Assembly (NCBI RefSeq): GCF_900114415.1
Contig: NZ_FOSZ01000002.1
Location: 372,001-436,000, forward strand
Direction: 5' to 3'
DNA from: Shimia haliotis
Lineage (GTDB): Bacteria > Pseudomonadota > Alphaproteobacteria > Rhodobacterales > Rhodobacteraceae
DNA: 64,000 bases
Every line of letters begins with the position of its first letter. The stretch's first letter is position 1. Of this stretch, positions 51,841-61,400 are shown in pieces. The translations under genes and the position numbers were made by a program. The notes under the pieces are model-generated. The model did no database searches, had not been told where the DNA came from, and saw only the letters and a program-made list of their open reading frames with translations.

Positions 51841-54801
51841 ATGACCGACCAGTCACCCAACGACGTTTTCCACGCCTCCTCCTTTATGCAGGGGCACAAC
51901 GCGGAATATCTCGAACAGATGTATGCCCGCTACGCCGCCGACCCCTCAGCGGTTGACGAAGTCTGGCAGGAGTTCTTCCGCCAGCTTGGCGATGCGGAGC
52001 TGGACGTCAAAGCCGAGGCCACCGGCCCGAGCTGGGCGCGCACCGACTGGCCGCCACAGCCTGCGGACGATCTGACCCAATCCCTGACCGGTGAGTGGGA
52101 AGAACAGGTCGAAGCCAAAGCCGCTGGCAAGAAAATCAAAGAAAAAGCCGCCGCCACGGGTGTCGAAGTCAGCGACGAGGCGATCAAACGCGCCGTGCTG
52201 GACTCCATCCGCGCGCTGATGCTGATCCGCGCCTACCGTATCCGCGGCCACCTGATTGCCGACATCGACCCGCTGGGCATGCGCGATCAGACCCCGCATC
52301 CGGAACTGGATCCGAAATCCTACGGTTTCACCGATGCCGACATGGATCGCCCGATCTTTATCGACAAGGTTCTGGGGCTCGACATCGCGACCATGCGTCA
52401 GATCATGGCCATCGTGAAGCGCACCTATTGCGGCACTTTTGCGCTGCAATACATGCACATCTCCAACCCAGAGGAAGCGGGTTGGCTGAAAGAGCGCATC
52501 GAAGGCTACGACAAGGAAATCACCTTCACCCGCGAAGGCCGCAAAGCGATCCTGAACAAGCTGGTTGAGGCCGAAGGTTTTGAGAAATTCCTGCATGTGA
52601 AATACATGGGCACCAAACGTTTTGGTCTGGACGGCGGCGAAAGCCTGATCCCCGCGATGGAGCAGATCATCAAACGCGGCGGCAACCTTGGGCTCAAGGA
52701 AATCGTCGTCGGCATGCCGCACCGCGGCCGCCTCTCCGTGCTCGCCAATGTGATGGCCAAGCCTTACAAGGCGATCTTCAACGAATTTCAGGGCGGCAGC
52801 TTCAAACCCGAAGATGTGGACGGCTCCGGCGACGTGAAATACCACCTCGGCGCCTCCTCTGATCGTGAATTTGATGGCAACACCGTCCACCTCAGCCTGA
52901 CGGCCAACCCCTCCCACCTCGAGGCGGTGAACCCCGTGGTTCTGGGCAAGGTTCGCGCCAAACAGGACCAGCTCGGCGATGAGGCCCGCACGGCCGTGAT
53001 GCCGATCCTGCTGCACGGCGACGCGGCCTTTGCCGGCCAGGGTGTCGTGGCGGAATGCTTCGCGCTTTCGGGCCTCAAGGGCCACAAAACTGGCGGCACG
53101 ATGCACATCGTTGTGAACAACCAGATCGGCTTCACCACCGCGCCGCACTTCTCGCGCTCCTCGCCCTACCCGACAGACAACGCTCTGGTGGTCGAGGCTC
53201 CGATCTTCCACGTGAACGGCGACGACCCCGAGGCCGTGGTTCACGCCGCCAAGGTCGCGACAGAGTTCCGCCAGAAGTTCGGCAAGGACGTCGTAATCGA
53301 CATGTTCTGCTATCGCCGGTTTGGTCACAACGAGGGCGACGAGCCCATGTTCACCAACCCTGTGATGTACAAAAACATCAAGAAGCATAAGACCACGCTC
53401 ACGCTCTACACGGAGCGTCTGGTCAAAGACGGCCTGATCCCCGAGGGCGAAATCGAGGATATGAAGGCCTCTTTCCAAGCGCATCTGAACGAAGAGTTCG
53501 AAGCCGGCAAGGAGTTCAAACCCAACAAGGCCGACTGGCTGGACGGGCGCTGGTCGCATCTGGATAAACGCGGTGAAGACTATGAACGCGGCCAGACCTC
53601 AATCAAGGACGAGACCATGGCCGACCTTGGCAAGGCGCTCTCCTCCGTGCCCGAAGGATTCCCGCTGCACAAAACGGTCGGTCGCCTTCTGGACACCCGC
53701 GGCAAAATGTTTGAAACCGGCAAAGGCTTTGACTGGGCCACGGCCGAGGCAATGGCTTTCGGCTCGCTCTTGACCGAAGGCTACCCCGTGCGCCTCTCCG
53801 GTCAGGACGCCACCCGCGGCACCTTCAGCCAGCGCCACTCCGGCATCATCAATCAAGACACCGAAGAGCGTTACTACCCGCTCAACAACATCCGCAAAGG
53901 GCAGAGCCAGTACGAAGTTATCGACTCCGCCCTGTCCGAGTACGCGGTGCTGGGCTTTGAATATGGCTTCTCTCTGGCAGAGCCCAACGCTCTGACCCTG
54001 TGGGAAGCGCAGTTTGGTGACTTTGCCAACGGCGCGCAGATCATGTTTGATCAGTTCATCAGTTCCGGCGAAAGCAAATGGCTGCGCATGTCCGGCCTGA
54101 CCGTTCTGCTGCCGCATGGTTTCGAAGGTCAGGGCCCAGAGCACTCCTCTGCGCGTCTGGAACGCTTCCTGCAAATGTGCGGTGGTGACAACTGGATCGT
54201 GGCGAATTGCTCGACACCTGCAAACTACTTCCACATCCTGCGCCGTCAGCTGCACCGCACCTTCCGCAAGCCGCTGATCCTGATGACACCCAAGTCGCTT
54301 CTGCGTCACAAGCTCTGCATTTCCGAAGCGGAAGACTTTGTTGATGGTTCCTCCTTCCACCGTGTGCTGTGGGATGATGCCCAAAAAGGCAATTCCGACA
54401 CCACCCTGAAGAAGGACAAAGACATCAAGCGTGTCGTCATGTGCTCCGGCAAAGTCTACTTTGACCTGCTCGAAGAACGCGATGCCCGTGGCATCGACGA
54501 CATCTATCTGATGCGCATCGAACAGTTCTACCCCTTCCCGGCCCTCTCGCTGATCCGCGAGTTGGAACGCTTCAAGGGGGCCGAAATGGTCTGGTGTCAG
54601 GAAGAGCCCAAGAACCAGGGTGCGTGGTCCTTTATTGAGCCCAACATTGAATGGGCGCTGACCCGTATCAAAGCAAAACACACCCGTCCGGTTTACGCAG
54701 GCCGCGCCGCTTCGGCCTCGCCCGCAACCGGTCTGGCAAGCCAACACAAAACCCAACAAGCCGCGCTCATTGATGCGGCACTCTCCATGGAAGGAAACTG
54801 A
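51841..54801 (+). CDS. sucA: 2-Oxoglutarate dehydrogenase E1 component
   Basis: The 986-aa thiamine diphosphate enzyme decarboxylates 2-oxoglutarate and succinylates the lipoyl group of E2. The N-terminus (FMQGHNAEYLEQMYARYAADPSAVDEVWQEFF) is the E2-binding helix. The ThDP and substrate motifs are GMPHRGRLSVLANV, YHLGASSDRE, HGDAAFAGQGVVAEC, NNQIGFTT and YRRFGHNEGDEP. The C-terminal half has LSGQDATRGTFSQRH, LPHGFEGQGPEHSSARLERFLQ and MTPKSLLRHK. Full length. odhB follows by 3 bp. Confidence 0.97.
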   Translation: MTDQSPNDVFHASSFMQGHNAEYLEQMYARYAADPSAVDEVWQEFFRQLGDAELDVKAEATGPSWARTDWPPQPADDLTQSLTGEWEEQVEAKAAGKKIKEKAAATGVEVSDEAIKRAVLDSIRALMLIRAYRIRGHLIADIDPLGMRDQTPHPELDPKSYGFTDADMDRPIFIDKVLGLDIATMRQIMAIVKRTYCGTFALQYMHISNPEEAGWLKERIEGYDKEITFTREGRKAILNKLVEAEGFEKFLHVKYMGTKRFGLDGGESLIPAMEQIIKRGGNLGLKEIVVGMPHRGRLSVLANVMAKPYKAIFNEFQGGSFKPEDVDGSGDVKYHLGASSDREFDGNTVHLSLTANPSHLEAVNPVVLGKVRAKQDQLGDEARTAVMPILLHGDAAFAGQGVVAECFALSGLKGHKTGGTMHIVVNNQIGFTTAPHFSRSSPYPTDNALVVEAPIFHVNGDDPEAVVHAAKVATEFRQKFGKDVVIDMFCYRRFGHNEGDEPMFTNPVMYKNIKKHKTTLTLYTERLVKDGLIPEGEIEDMKASFQAHLNEEFEAGKEFKPNKADWLDGRWSHLDKRGEDYERGQTSIKDETMADLGKALSSVPEGFPLHKTVGRLLDTRGKMFETGKGFDWATAEAMAFGSLLTEGYPVRLSGQDATRGTFSQRHSGIINQDTEERYYPLNNIRKGQSQYEVIDSALSEYAVLGFEYGFSLAEPNALTLWEAQFGDFANGAQIMFDQFISSGESKWLRMSGLTVLLPHGFEGQGPEHSSARLERFLQMCGGDNWIVANCSTPANYFHILRRQLHRTFRKPLILMTPKSLLRHKLCISEAEDFVDGSSFHRVLWDDAQKGNSDTTLKKDKDIKRVVMCSGKVYFDLLEERDARGIDDIYLMRIEQFYPFPALSLIRELERFKGAEMVWCQEEPKNQGAWSFIEPNIEWALTRIKAKHTRPVYAGRAASASPATGLASQHKTQQAALIDAALSMEGN

Positions 54802-54804
54802 TCC

Positions 54805-56304
54805 ATGACCGAAGTACGTGTCCCCACCCTTGGCGAATCCGTCACCGAGGCCACCGTTGCCACATGGTTCAAGAAACCCGGTGACGCAGTTGCTGTCGAC
54901 GAAATGCTCTGCGAGTTGGAAACTGACAAAGTTACCGTCGAAGTGCCCGCCCCTGCCGCCGGCGTTCTGGGTGAAATCGTAGCCGCCGAAGGCGACACCG
55001 TGGGCGTTGACGCCCTGCTCGCTGTGATCAACGCAGGCGAAGGCGCAGCCCCTGCCCCTGCCGCATCTGCGGCACCTGCCGCTGCCCCCGCCGCATCCGG
55101 CGGCGATGCGGTCGACGTGATGGTTCCGACCCTTGGCGAAAGCGTCACCGAGGCGACCGTGTCGACTTGGTTCAAAGCCGTCGGCGACACCGTGGCGCAG
55201 GACGAAATGCTCTGTGAGCTGGAAACCGACAAGGTCTCCGTCGAAGTGCCCGCCCCAGCCGCTGGCGTGCTGTCCGAGATCGTCGCGCCGGAAGGCACCA
55301 CAGTGGACGCAAGCGCCAAACTCGCCGTGATCGGCGGAGCCTCTGCTGGCGCAAGCGCCGCACCGGCTGCAGCGCCTGCTGCCGCGACCGCACCTGCGGC
55401 GTCCGCAGACGTTGAGAACGCGCCTTCCGCCAACAAGCTGATGGCAGAAAAAGGCATCGATCCGGCTGCTGTCACTGGCACCGGTCGCGACGGTCGCATC
55501 ATGAAAGAAGACGTGATGAAAGCCGCACTCGCTCCGGCACCTGCACCTGCTGCCGCCGCAGCGCCAGCTGCCGCCCCTCGCGCACCAGTTGCTGCAGCGG
55601 ATGAAGCCCGTGAAGAACGTGTGAAAATGACTCGCCTGCGCCAGACCATCGCGCGCCGTCTGAAAGACAGCCAGAACACCGCCGCGATGCTCACGACCTA
55701 CAACGAGGTCGACATGGGCGCGGTGATGGAACTGCGCAACCAGTACAAAGGTGAGTTCGAGAAAAAGCACGGCGTGCGTCTGGGCTTCATGTCCTTCTTC
55801 ACCAAAGCCTGCTGTCATGCACTGAAAGAAGTACCCGAGGTGAACGCCGAAATCGACGGAACCGACATCGTGTACAAGAACTTCGTACACATGGGCGTCG
55901 CCGCCGGCACCCCGACCGGCCTTGTGGTGCCTGTGATCCGCGATGCCGACAGCATGTCTTTTGCCGAGATCGAAAAAGCGATCGCAGAAAAAGGCAAACG
56001 CGCCCGTGACGGCAAACTCTCGATGGCGGAAATGCAGGGCGGCACCTTTACGCTCTCCAACGGCGGTGTCTATGGCTCGCTGATGTCTTCCCCGATCCTG
56101 AACCCGCCACAGTCCGGCATCCTCGGCATGCACAAAATTCAGGACCGCCCGATGGCGATCAACGGCGAAGTTGTGATCCGCCCCATGATGTATCTGGCCC
56201 TCAGCTACGACCACCGCATAGTCGACGGCAAAGGCGCCGTGACTTTCCTCGTGCGCGTGAAAGAAGCGCTCGAAGATCCGCGCCGCCTGCTGATGGATCT
56301 CTGA
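54805..56304 (+). CDS. sucB: Dihydrolipoyllysine-residue succinyltransferase (E2) with two lipoyl domains
   Basis: The 499-aa E2 of the 2-oxoglutarate dehydrogenase complex contains two tandem lipoyl domains: the first with the lipoylated Lys42 ([11 protein letters not shown]), the second with Lys143 ([11 protein letters not shown]), joined by an Ala/Pro linker at about residues 79-100. A peripheral-subunit-binding domain follows ([20 protein letters not shown], near 210-245), then a second Ala/Pro linker and the catalytic domain with His470 in SYDHRIVDG. Most 2-oxoglutarate dehydrogenase E2 proteins have one lipoyl domain. The linkers are typical swinging arms. A 147-bp gap with a hairpin and a repeat array separates it from lpdA. 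Confidence 0.95.
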   Translation: MTEVRVPTLGESVTEATVATWFKKPGDAVAVDEMLCELETDKVTVEVPAPAAGVLGEIVAAEGDTVGVDALLAVINAGEGAAPAPAASAAPAAAPAASGGDAVDVMVPTLGESVTEATVSTWFKAVGDTVAQDEMLCELETDKVSVEVPAPAAGVLSEIVAPEGTTVDASAKLAVIGGASAGASAAPAAAPAAATAPAASADVENAPSANKLMAEKGIDPAAVTGTGRDGRIMKEDVMKAALAPAPAPAAAAAPAAAPRAPVAAADEAREERVKMTRLRQTIARRLKDSQNTAAMLTTYNEVDMGAVMELRNQYKGEFEKKHGVRLGFMSFFTKACCHALKEVPEVNAEIDGTDIVYKNFVHMGVAAGTPTGLVVPVIRDADSMSFAEIEKAIAEKGKRARDGKLSMAEMQGGTFTLSNGGVYGSLMSSPILNPPQSGILGMHKIQDRPMAINGEVVIRPMMYLALSYDHRIVDGKGAVTFLVRVKEALEDPRRLLMDL

Positions 56305-56311
56305 TCAAATT

Positions 56312-56343
56312 TGGGGCGCCGGTCATCTTGATCCGGCGCCCCA
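56312..56343 (+). promoter_or_regulatory. Hairpin between sucB and lpdA
   Basis: TGGGGCGCCGG (56312-56322) pairs perfectly with CCGGCGCCCCA (56333-56343) across 10 nt; CTTTC follows, not a full T-run. It could act as an attenuator or mRNA end. Confidence 0.6.
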
Positions 56344-56373
56344 CTTTCATTGGCCTGAAATCAGGCAGCGCGC

Positions 56374-56417
56374 ACCGACGCAATACCGACGTAATACCGA
56401 CGCGATACAGCCCCGCA
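56374..56417. repeat. 11-bp tandem repeat array upstream of lpdA
   Basis: Three good units, ACCGACGCAAT (56374), ACCGACGTAAT (56385) and ACCGACGCGAT (56396), are followed by a decayed fourth (from 56407). Period is exactly 11 bp, and the unit is the same as in the array at 33824. It lies 35-78 bp before the lpdA start. Confidence 0.85.
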
Positions 56418-56451
56418 ATTTCGGGCACCGCAAACCAAAGGAAAATGACCC

Positions 56452-57849
56452 ATGTCCCAATATGACGTCATCATCATCGGCGCTGGCCCCGGCGGCTATG
56501 TCTCCGCCATCCGCTGCGGCCAGTTGGGCCTCAAAACCGCCATCGTAGAGGGGCGCGACACACTGGGCGGCACCTGCCTGAACGTGGGCTGTATCCCATC
56601 CAAGGCATTGTTGCACGCCACCCACATGCTGCACGAAGCCGAGCACAATTTTGCGGGCATGGGCCTCAAGGGCAAATCGCCGTCGGTGGATTGGAAGCAG
56701 ATGAAATCCTACAAGGAAGACGTTGTTTCCCAGAACACCACTGGCATCGATTTTCTAATGAAAAAGAACAAGGTAGACGTGATCAAAGGCTGGGCGTCTA
56801 TTCCTGCGGCGGGCAAAGTTGCGGTGGGTGACACCACCTATGAAACCAAGAACATCGTCATCGCTTCGGGCTCCGTGCCTTCCTCCCTGCCGGGCGTAGA
56901 GGTCGACAACGACAAAGGCGTCGTCGTGGACAGCACCGGGGCGCTGGACCTGCCCAAAGTTCCTAAGAAAATGGTTGTGATCGGCGCCGGCGTTATCGGG
57001 CTTGAGCTTGGGTCGGTTTACCAACGCCTCGGCTCTGATGTGACCGTGGTGGAATACATGGATGCCGTCTGCCCCGGCATGGACGCCGACGTGCAGCGCA
57101 CCTTCAAGCGTATCCTTGAAAAACAAGGGCTTAAGTTCGTCATGGGCGCCGCGGTGAGCGGTGTCGAAGCGACCAAAACCAAAGCCAAAGTCAAATACGC
57201 CACAAAGAAAAAGCCGGACGCCGAAGAGGTTCTGGATGCCGATGTGGTGCTGGTGGCAACGGGCCGCAAACCCTATGCCGAAGGCCTTGGCCTTGATGCG
57301 CTTGGCGTCAAGATGACAGAGCGCGGCCAGATCGCCACCAACGCAAGCTGGGCCACCAACGTGCCTGGCGTCTATGCCATCGGTGACGTGATCGAGGGCC
57401 CGATGCTGGCCCACAAAGCAGAGGACGAAGGCATGGCGGTCGCCGAAGTGATCGCAGGCAAACATGGCCACGTGAACTACGGCGTGATCCCCGGCGTGGT
57501 CTATACCACCCCCGAAGTGGCCACCGTTGGCGCGACCGAAGCTGCGCTCAAGGCTGAAGGCCGCAAGATCAAGGTTGGCAAATTCATGTTCATGGGCAAC
57601 GGCCGCGCAAAGGCTGTGCATCAGGGCGACGGATTTGTGAAAATCATCGTCGACAAAGAAACCGACCGTATCCTCGGCGCGGCCATCATTGGCCCCGCAG
57701 CGGGCGACATGATCCACGAACTTTGTGTGGCCATGGAATTTGGCGCATCAGCTCAGGACATCGCGCTGACCTGTCACGCCCACCCGACCTATTCGGAAGC
57801 CGTACGCGAAGCCGCATTGGCCTGTGGCGACGGTGCGATCCACAGCTAA
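56452..57849 (+). CDS. lpdA: Dihydrolipoyl dehydrogenase (E3)
   Basis: The 465-aa flavoprotein reoxidises dihydrolipoamide in 2-oxoacid dehydrogenase complexes. FAD motif [15 protein letters not shown] is followed by the redox pair Cys42/Cys47 in [17 protein letters not shown]. The NAD motif [16 protein letters not shown] and the C-terminal catalytic HAHPTYSEA (His and Glu) are intact. It lies in the odh cluster and most likely serves SucAB. AAAGGAAAA precedes the ATG. A perfect-stem terminator follows. Confidence 0.97.
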   Translation: MSQYDVIIIGAGPGGYVSAIRCGQLGLKTAIVEGRDTLGGTCLNVGCIPSKALLHATHMLHEAEHNFAGMGLKGKSPSVDWKQMKSYKEDVVSQNTTGIDFLMKKNKVDVIKGWASIPAAGKVAVGDTTYETKNIVIASGSVPSSLPGVEVDNDKGVVVDSTGALDLPKVPKKMVVIGAGVIGLELGSVYQRLGSDVTVVEYMDAVCPGMDADVQRTFKRILEKQGLKFVMGAAVSGVEATKTKAKVKYATKKKPDAEEVLDADVVLVATGRKPYAEGLGLDALGVKMTERGQIATNASWATNVPGVYAIGDVIEGPMLAHKAEDEGMAVAEVIAGKHGHVNYGVIPGVVYTTPEVATVGATEAALKAEGRKIKVGKFMFMGNGRAKAVHQGDGFVKIIVDKETDRILGAAIIGPAAGDMIHELCVAMEFGASAQDIALTCHAHPTYSEAVREAALACGDGAIHS

Positions 57850-57871
57850 GTGGAGTTCAAATCCCAAAAGC

Positions 57872-57903
57872 AAAGGGCGGCTCTCTGAGCCGCCCTTTTT
57901 GTT
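57872..57903 (+). terminator. Rho-independent terminator of lpdA
   Basis: AAAGGGCGGCTC pairs perfectly with GAGCCGCCCTTT across a 3-nt loop, followed by TTTGTTT. Confidence 0.93.
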
Positions 57904-57917
57904 TCGCAATCAATGGA

Positions 57918-58916
57918 TTATTCAGCAGGCGTCCTCGGCTTTTTCCGCTCCCAACCCTTCTTCAAACGCCGCCCAGCTTTGGCAAATGGCATCCCGTAGA
58001 GCTTCCAGACACTATCCATCTCCATGGACTTCATGCCCAGAACGCCAAACTTAACGTCCCGATTGTCCTCGGGCATTGTGTATGTCCCGAAAATCACATC
58101 CCACATAGGGAACATGAACGCGAAATTCTTGTCGCAATGTTCTGGGTGGCAGCTGTGATGCACATGATGATGCGCGGGGGATGGAAAGATCTTGGACCAG
58201 TTCCCCGGCCAACGCAGCCAGATGTGGCTGTGGCGCAGATTGTAGGCAAAAATATTGAAAAGGAACAGCAAGACGGGAACACCAATGATCGTGATATCGT
58301 TAGGCAGCACCCCAAGTAAATTGTAGGTCACACCCGTCACCACGCCATAGCCCACACCAATCGCAAAAAGGTAAAACAGATTGTCGATGGGGTGTTCGCG
58401 GTAGTTGGACAAAGGATGCATAACCTCTGCGGAGTGGTGTACTTTGTGGAACTCCCAAAGGATTGGCACCTTGTGCTGAAGATAGTGCACGGCATACCCG
58501 ATAAAGTCGCTCACCAGCACCGTCACGAACATATAAAGCAACACGATGCCCAAACCGACATGCCCGCGCACCGTTGGCTCCAGCTGGGTCAGGTGCGTGC
58601 CCGTAATCCACTTAAAGACGAAAGCCATCGCCGCGGCCAGAACGCCAAACAGCAAGAAATGCCCGATCAACTTGTGAAAGAAGAAATAGCGCACATCCAG
58701 CCAGGCCGAAGGATGCCCCCAGACCGATTTGGGAAACAGAAAGCTCAGGAATGAGCCGGCTTCAGATTTTTTCGCTTTGCGCGCAGCAAGGTACACCCCA
58801 AAGGCAAAGATGATCGAACTTGCCAGATAGAGAAGATAGATGCGCTGCGTCGGGTCAAAAATGGCCGAGAAAAAATGCCGGACATAGTCCAGATAGGATG
58901 CAATAAAATCCTGCAC
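57918..58916 (-). CDS. Sterol desaturase/fatty acid hydroxylase family protein
   Basis: The 332-aa membrane protein has about five hydrophobic segments and the di-iron His boxes of the family: HYLQH, HKVHHSAEVMHPL and HHHVHHSCHPEHCDKNF, followed by FPMWDVIFGTY, the usual end of the fold. It probably hydroxylates or desaturates a lipid with O2; the substrate is unknown. It converges with lpdA and is divergent from the TerB-domain gene, with a 280-bp region between. Confidence 0.85.
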   Translation of the reverse strand: MQDFIASYLDYVRHFFSAIFDPTQRIYLLYLASSIIFAFGVYLAARKAKKSEAGSFLSFLFPKSVWGHPSAWLDVRYFFFHKLIGHFLLFGVLAAAMAFVFKWITGTHLTQLEPTVRGHVGLGIVLLYMFVTVLVSDFIGYAVHYLQHKVPILWEFHKVHHSAEVMHPLSNYREHPIDNLFYLFAIGVGYGVVTGVTYNLLGVLPNDITIIGVPVLLFLFNIFAYNLRHSHIWLRWPGNWSKIFPSPAHHHVHHSCHPEHCDKNFAFMFPMWDVIFGTYTMPEDNRDVKFGVLGMKSMEMDSVWKLYGMPFAKAGRRLKKGWERKKPRTPAE

Positions 58917-59197
58917 GATTGCTGTACCTCTATGTTCACCGCAGGTCTTTTGCCCGCACTTGTTTTTCGCAACGATAATTCATTTGTGCGCTACGGTCAT
59001 CCTTTCTTGCCCCCTTGGCAGCGCATGGTGCGGCTGCGTGGCCAACCGGCGTCACCACCGAAAACTGGCGCGCAATGCAGGCCCGAATTCCGCCCCGATT
59101 TGAGCCACGTTTTTACCAATATCCATCGATAAACCCGACTAAGGCACGGTAATGACCGCACCGTAGAAATTTCGAATGTTTGTTTTTGAGGACAGTT

Positions 59198-60058
59198 ATG
59201 CGTCTATTTTTTTTGGGTTTGATGGCCTGTTTCACCTTCCTTTTCAGTCCGCACGCGGCCGAAGCAAAGCGCAGCGGAGGGCTGATCAGTTACGGGCACT
59301 ACGGGGATCTCCATTTTGTCGCCCAAACAGACATCACGCGTGACAACACCGGACCACTATCGATCTGTGTCCGCGCAAAGACCTATCATCTGTCCTTCAT
59401 CAACATGTGGACCTCGCCCCAAGGCTATGTTCTGGCGGAAAACAAATGTGAGGCGGAGTCCTTTTTTGACCTGCCACCGGAGTTTCTAGAGCTTGGCAAA
59501 GTTGCGACAATGATCCCCGCCTCTGTGCCCGACACACCATTTCTAACGGCCATACAATACGCCCAAGGAACCGTTGGCACCGCCTTGATCGCCATGCTGG
59601 TTGCCGTGCACCTTTTGGTCAAGTTTGCCCATTCCCGAGACAGCCGCGCTCGTCGCAAGGCGAAACCAAGCCAAGCGGCACTGTCAGAGCGCTTGTTGAC
59701 CGCGCTGTGCCACGCAGCCAAAGCCGACGGTCGGATAGATCAGCGGGAAATTGAATTGATAGCTGACGTCCTGCACAAAGCCTGTGGCAAAAACTATAGC
59801 CAGTCCGACATTTATCAGGTGATCAAGAAAGCCCAAACCAACCTGTCGGAGGCCGACTTCTGCGCCTTCGGAGAGGGTCTCACGCACAAACAGCGGATGA
59901 TGATGGTTCAGGCAGTACTGGACACTGTCGCCGCGGATGGCGAAGTCTCTGAGCCAGAGCATCGGTTTGCCATTGGCTTGGCAGGTGCTTTGGATATCAC
60001 CCGATCTGAATTTCTGGACATGCTCCGGTTCGTACCGCAACCGCCAACACACGCCTAA
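59198..60058 (+). CDS. Membrane-anchored TerB-like domain protein
   Basis: The 286-aa protein has a signal peptide (LFFLGLMACFTFLFSPHAAEA), a roughly 110-residue domain with two Cys (LSICVRAK and ENKCEAES) probably in the periplasm, a membrane helix (TVGTALIAMLVAVHLLVKF), and a C-terminal TerB-like domain (LLTALCHAAKADGRIDQREIELIADVL and VLDTVAADGEVSEPEHRFAIGLAGAL). TerB domains have paired D-G-x-I/V-x-x-x-E motifs that bind metals. The split across the membrane suggests a sensor or tether. Function is unknown. The ATG at 59198 has TTGAGGACAG upstream. It converges with the PNPOx-family gene (9-bp gap). Confidence 0.78.
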   Translation: MRLFFLGLMACFTFLFSPHAAEAKRSGGLISYGHYGDLHFVAQTDITRDNTGPLSICVRAKTYHLSFINMWTSPQGYVLAENKCEAESFFDLPPEFLELGKVATMIPASVPDTPFLTAIQYAQGTVGTALIAMLVAVHLLVKFAHSRDSRARRKAKPSQAALSERLLTALCHAAKADGRIDQREIELIADVLHKACGKNYSQSDIYQVIKKAQTNLSEADFCAFGEGLTHKQRMMMVQAVLDTVAADGEVSEPEHRFAIGLAGALDITRSEFLDMLRFVPQPPTHA

Positions 60059-60067
60059 TTCGGCCTG

Positions 60068-60682
60068 TCACCACATGGTCTTTGCAGCGCGTGCGCCCCA
60101 TGCGGCATCGTAGGGCGCACCACCTTCTTCACCATGCGTCTGCTCGGCCAAAATCTCGCCCGCGGTTGGCAATCCGGCACTCTGGTCCCCTGAAGTCCAG
60201 ACACCCGCCCGCAAAAGAGCGCGGGCGCATTGGGTATAAATCTCGGCAATTGAAATCACGATCACGGATCGAGGGTGGCGCCCATTGACTTCGAACTGCT
60301 CGCAACAGGTCGCGTCCACAGTCATCTTCGCGGTTCCGTTGACCCGAACAACAGTGTTGGATCCCGGCACCATAAACATAAGGGAAACACGCCCATCCGA
60401 GACAATATTGCGCAATGAATCCATACGGTTATTGCCCCGCCAATCCGGCATCGCCAGCGTTTTGGGGTCAAGTTCAAGCACCACCGGCCCATCGTCACCA
60501 CGCGGGCTTCCATCTGTGCCCTCAGGGCCGACTGTGGTCAGCACACAGAACCGCGATGCCATGATCCATTTTCGATAAAGCGGCGTCAGATGATCCGCAA
60601 CTTTCGCGGTCGATGCGATGCCCGGCTCACCGTAAATCGCCTCCAGTTCGGCAATGTCGTCAATCCACTGCATCCGGCTCAA
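60068..60682 (-). CDS. Pyridoxamine 5'-phosphate oxidase-family FMN protein (PPOX, MSMEG_1061-like)
   Basis: The 204-aa protein has the split-barrel FMN fold: SRFCVLTTVGPEGTDGSPRGDDG, the FMN-phosphate segment DWRGNNRMDSLRNIVSDGRVSLMFMVPG, and VRVNGTAKMTVD. The segment order matches the DR2398/MSMEG_1061-type PPOX family (TIGR04025) more than true PdxH, which has a different N-terminus. The reaction is unknown. The start is either 60682 (MSRMQ) or 60673; both overlap the plsC-like gene by 14-23 bp. Confidence 0.82.
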   Translation of the reverse strand: MSRMQWIDDIAELEAIYGEPGIASTAKVADHLTPLYRKWIMASRFCVLTTVGPEGTDGSPRGDDGPVVLELDPKTLAMPDWRGNNRMDSLRNIVSDGRVSLMFMVPGSNTVVRVNGTAKMTVDATCCEQFEVNGRHPRSVIVISIAEIYTQCARALLRAGVWTSGDQSAGLPTAGEILAEQTHGEEGGAPYDAAWGARAAKTMW

Positions 60683-61400
60683 ACCCCGCTTCGCGCATCA
60701 ACGCATTGGACCGCGTTTCGATCACCTCTTCCAGTTGGCTCATAAAGGCTTTTTGATCTTCACCTGGCTCAATCCGGTCCAGAAATTCCACCACGGCCAA
60801 CCCCGGTTTTCTCAACATTGTGCCTTTGGGCCAGAAAAGTCCCGCATTTGTTGCAACTGGAACGGCCGCCTGCCCGGTTTCTTTGTACAGAACGTATGGC
60901 CCAACTTTATAGGGCGTATATTCCCCTGCCCGAACACGGGTTCCCTGCGGATAGATCACCAATTGACCAGGTGGCACACGCCCGCTTTCGACATCAGCAA
61001 GCATCGACTTGATCGCGGCACCCCGCTTACCGCGACGCACGGGAACGCACCCGAGGCGCCACGCGTAAATGCCAATAATCGGAGTAAAAAGCAGCTCATA
61101 TTTCATGATGAACCGCGGCTGCGGCACCGCCTTGTAGATCATCATGATGTCCAGAAACGACTGGTGCTTGGCCGGCACCAAAACGGCTTCTGTGGGTACT
61201 TCACCTCTGATTTCGGAGCGGATGCCCACCATCCATCGTGCGGACCAGATCGCCCAGGTCGCATAGGCGTTGCAAGCCGTAGAGGCGCCTTTGGGTGACA
61301 CGAGCGCCCAAGGAAAGAACACGATGCCCATCGCCGCCATGACCACGGCGTTTTGTACCACGTAAAGGAAAGACATAATCCACTGAAACGCCAACCGCAT
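60660..61400 (-). CDS. plsC: 1-Acyl-sn-glycerol-3-phosphate acyltransferase (PlsC-like)
   Basis: The 246-aa membrane-bound acyltransferase makes phosphatidate from lysophosphatidate. An N-terminal anchor (YVVQNAVVMAAMGIVFFPWALV) is followed by the HX4D motif in AKHQSFLDIM, the FPEG-equivalent YPQGTRVRAGE, and PVRRGKRGAAI. Length is normal for PlsC. Its start shares one base with the ftsX stop (TGATG), and its end overlaps the PNPOx-family gene, so four genes form one run from ftsE. The specific acceptor is inferred from family. Confidence 0.87.
   Translation of the reverse strand: MRLAFQWIMSFLYVVQNAVVMAAMGIVFFPWALVSPKGASTACNAYATWAIWSARWMVGIRSEIRGEVPTEAVLVPAKHQSFLDIMMIYKAVPQPRFIMKYELLFTPIIGIYAWRLGCVPVRRGKRGAAIKSMLADVESGRVPPGQLVIYPQGTRVRAGEYTPYKVGPYVLYKETGQAAVPVATNAGLFWPKGTMLRKPGLAVVEFLDRIEPGEDQKAFMSQLEEVIETRSNALMREAGFEPDAVD

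Noticed and set aside
51946-53559. 537-codon minus-strand frame over sucA
   Set aside because: Antisense shadow of a certain gene with no ribosome site or domain.
53599-56214. 871-codon open frame on the minus strand over sucA and sucB
   Set aside because: It lies opposite two certain genes, has low-complexity Arg/Gly/Cys/His-rich translation and no family features. It reflects GC-rich codon bias.
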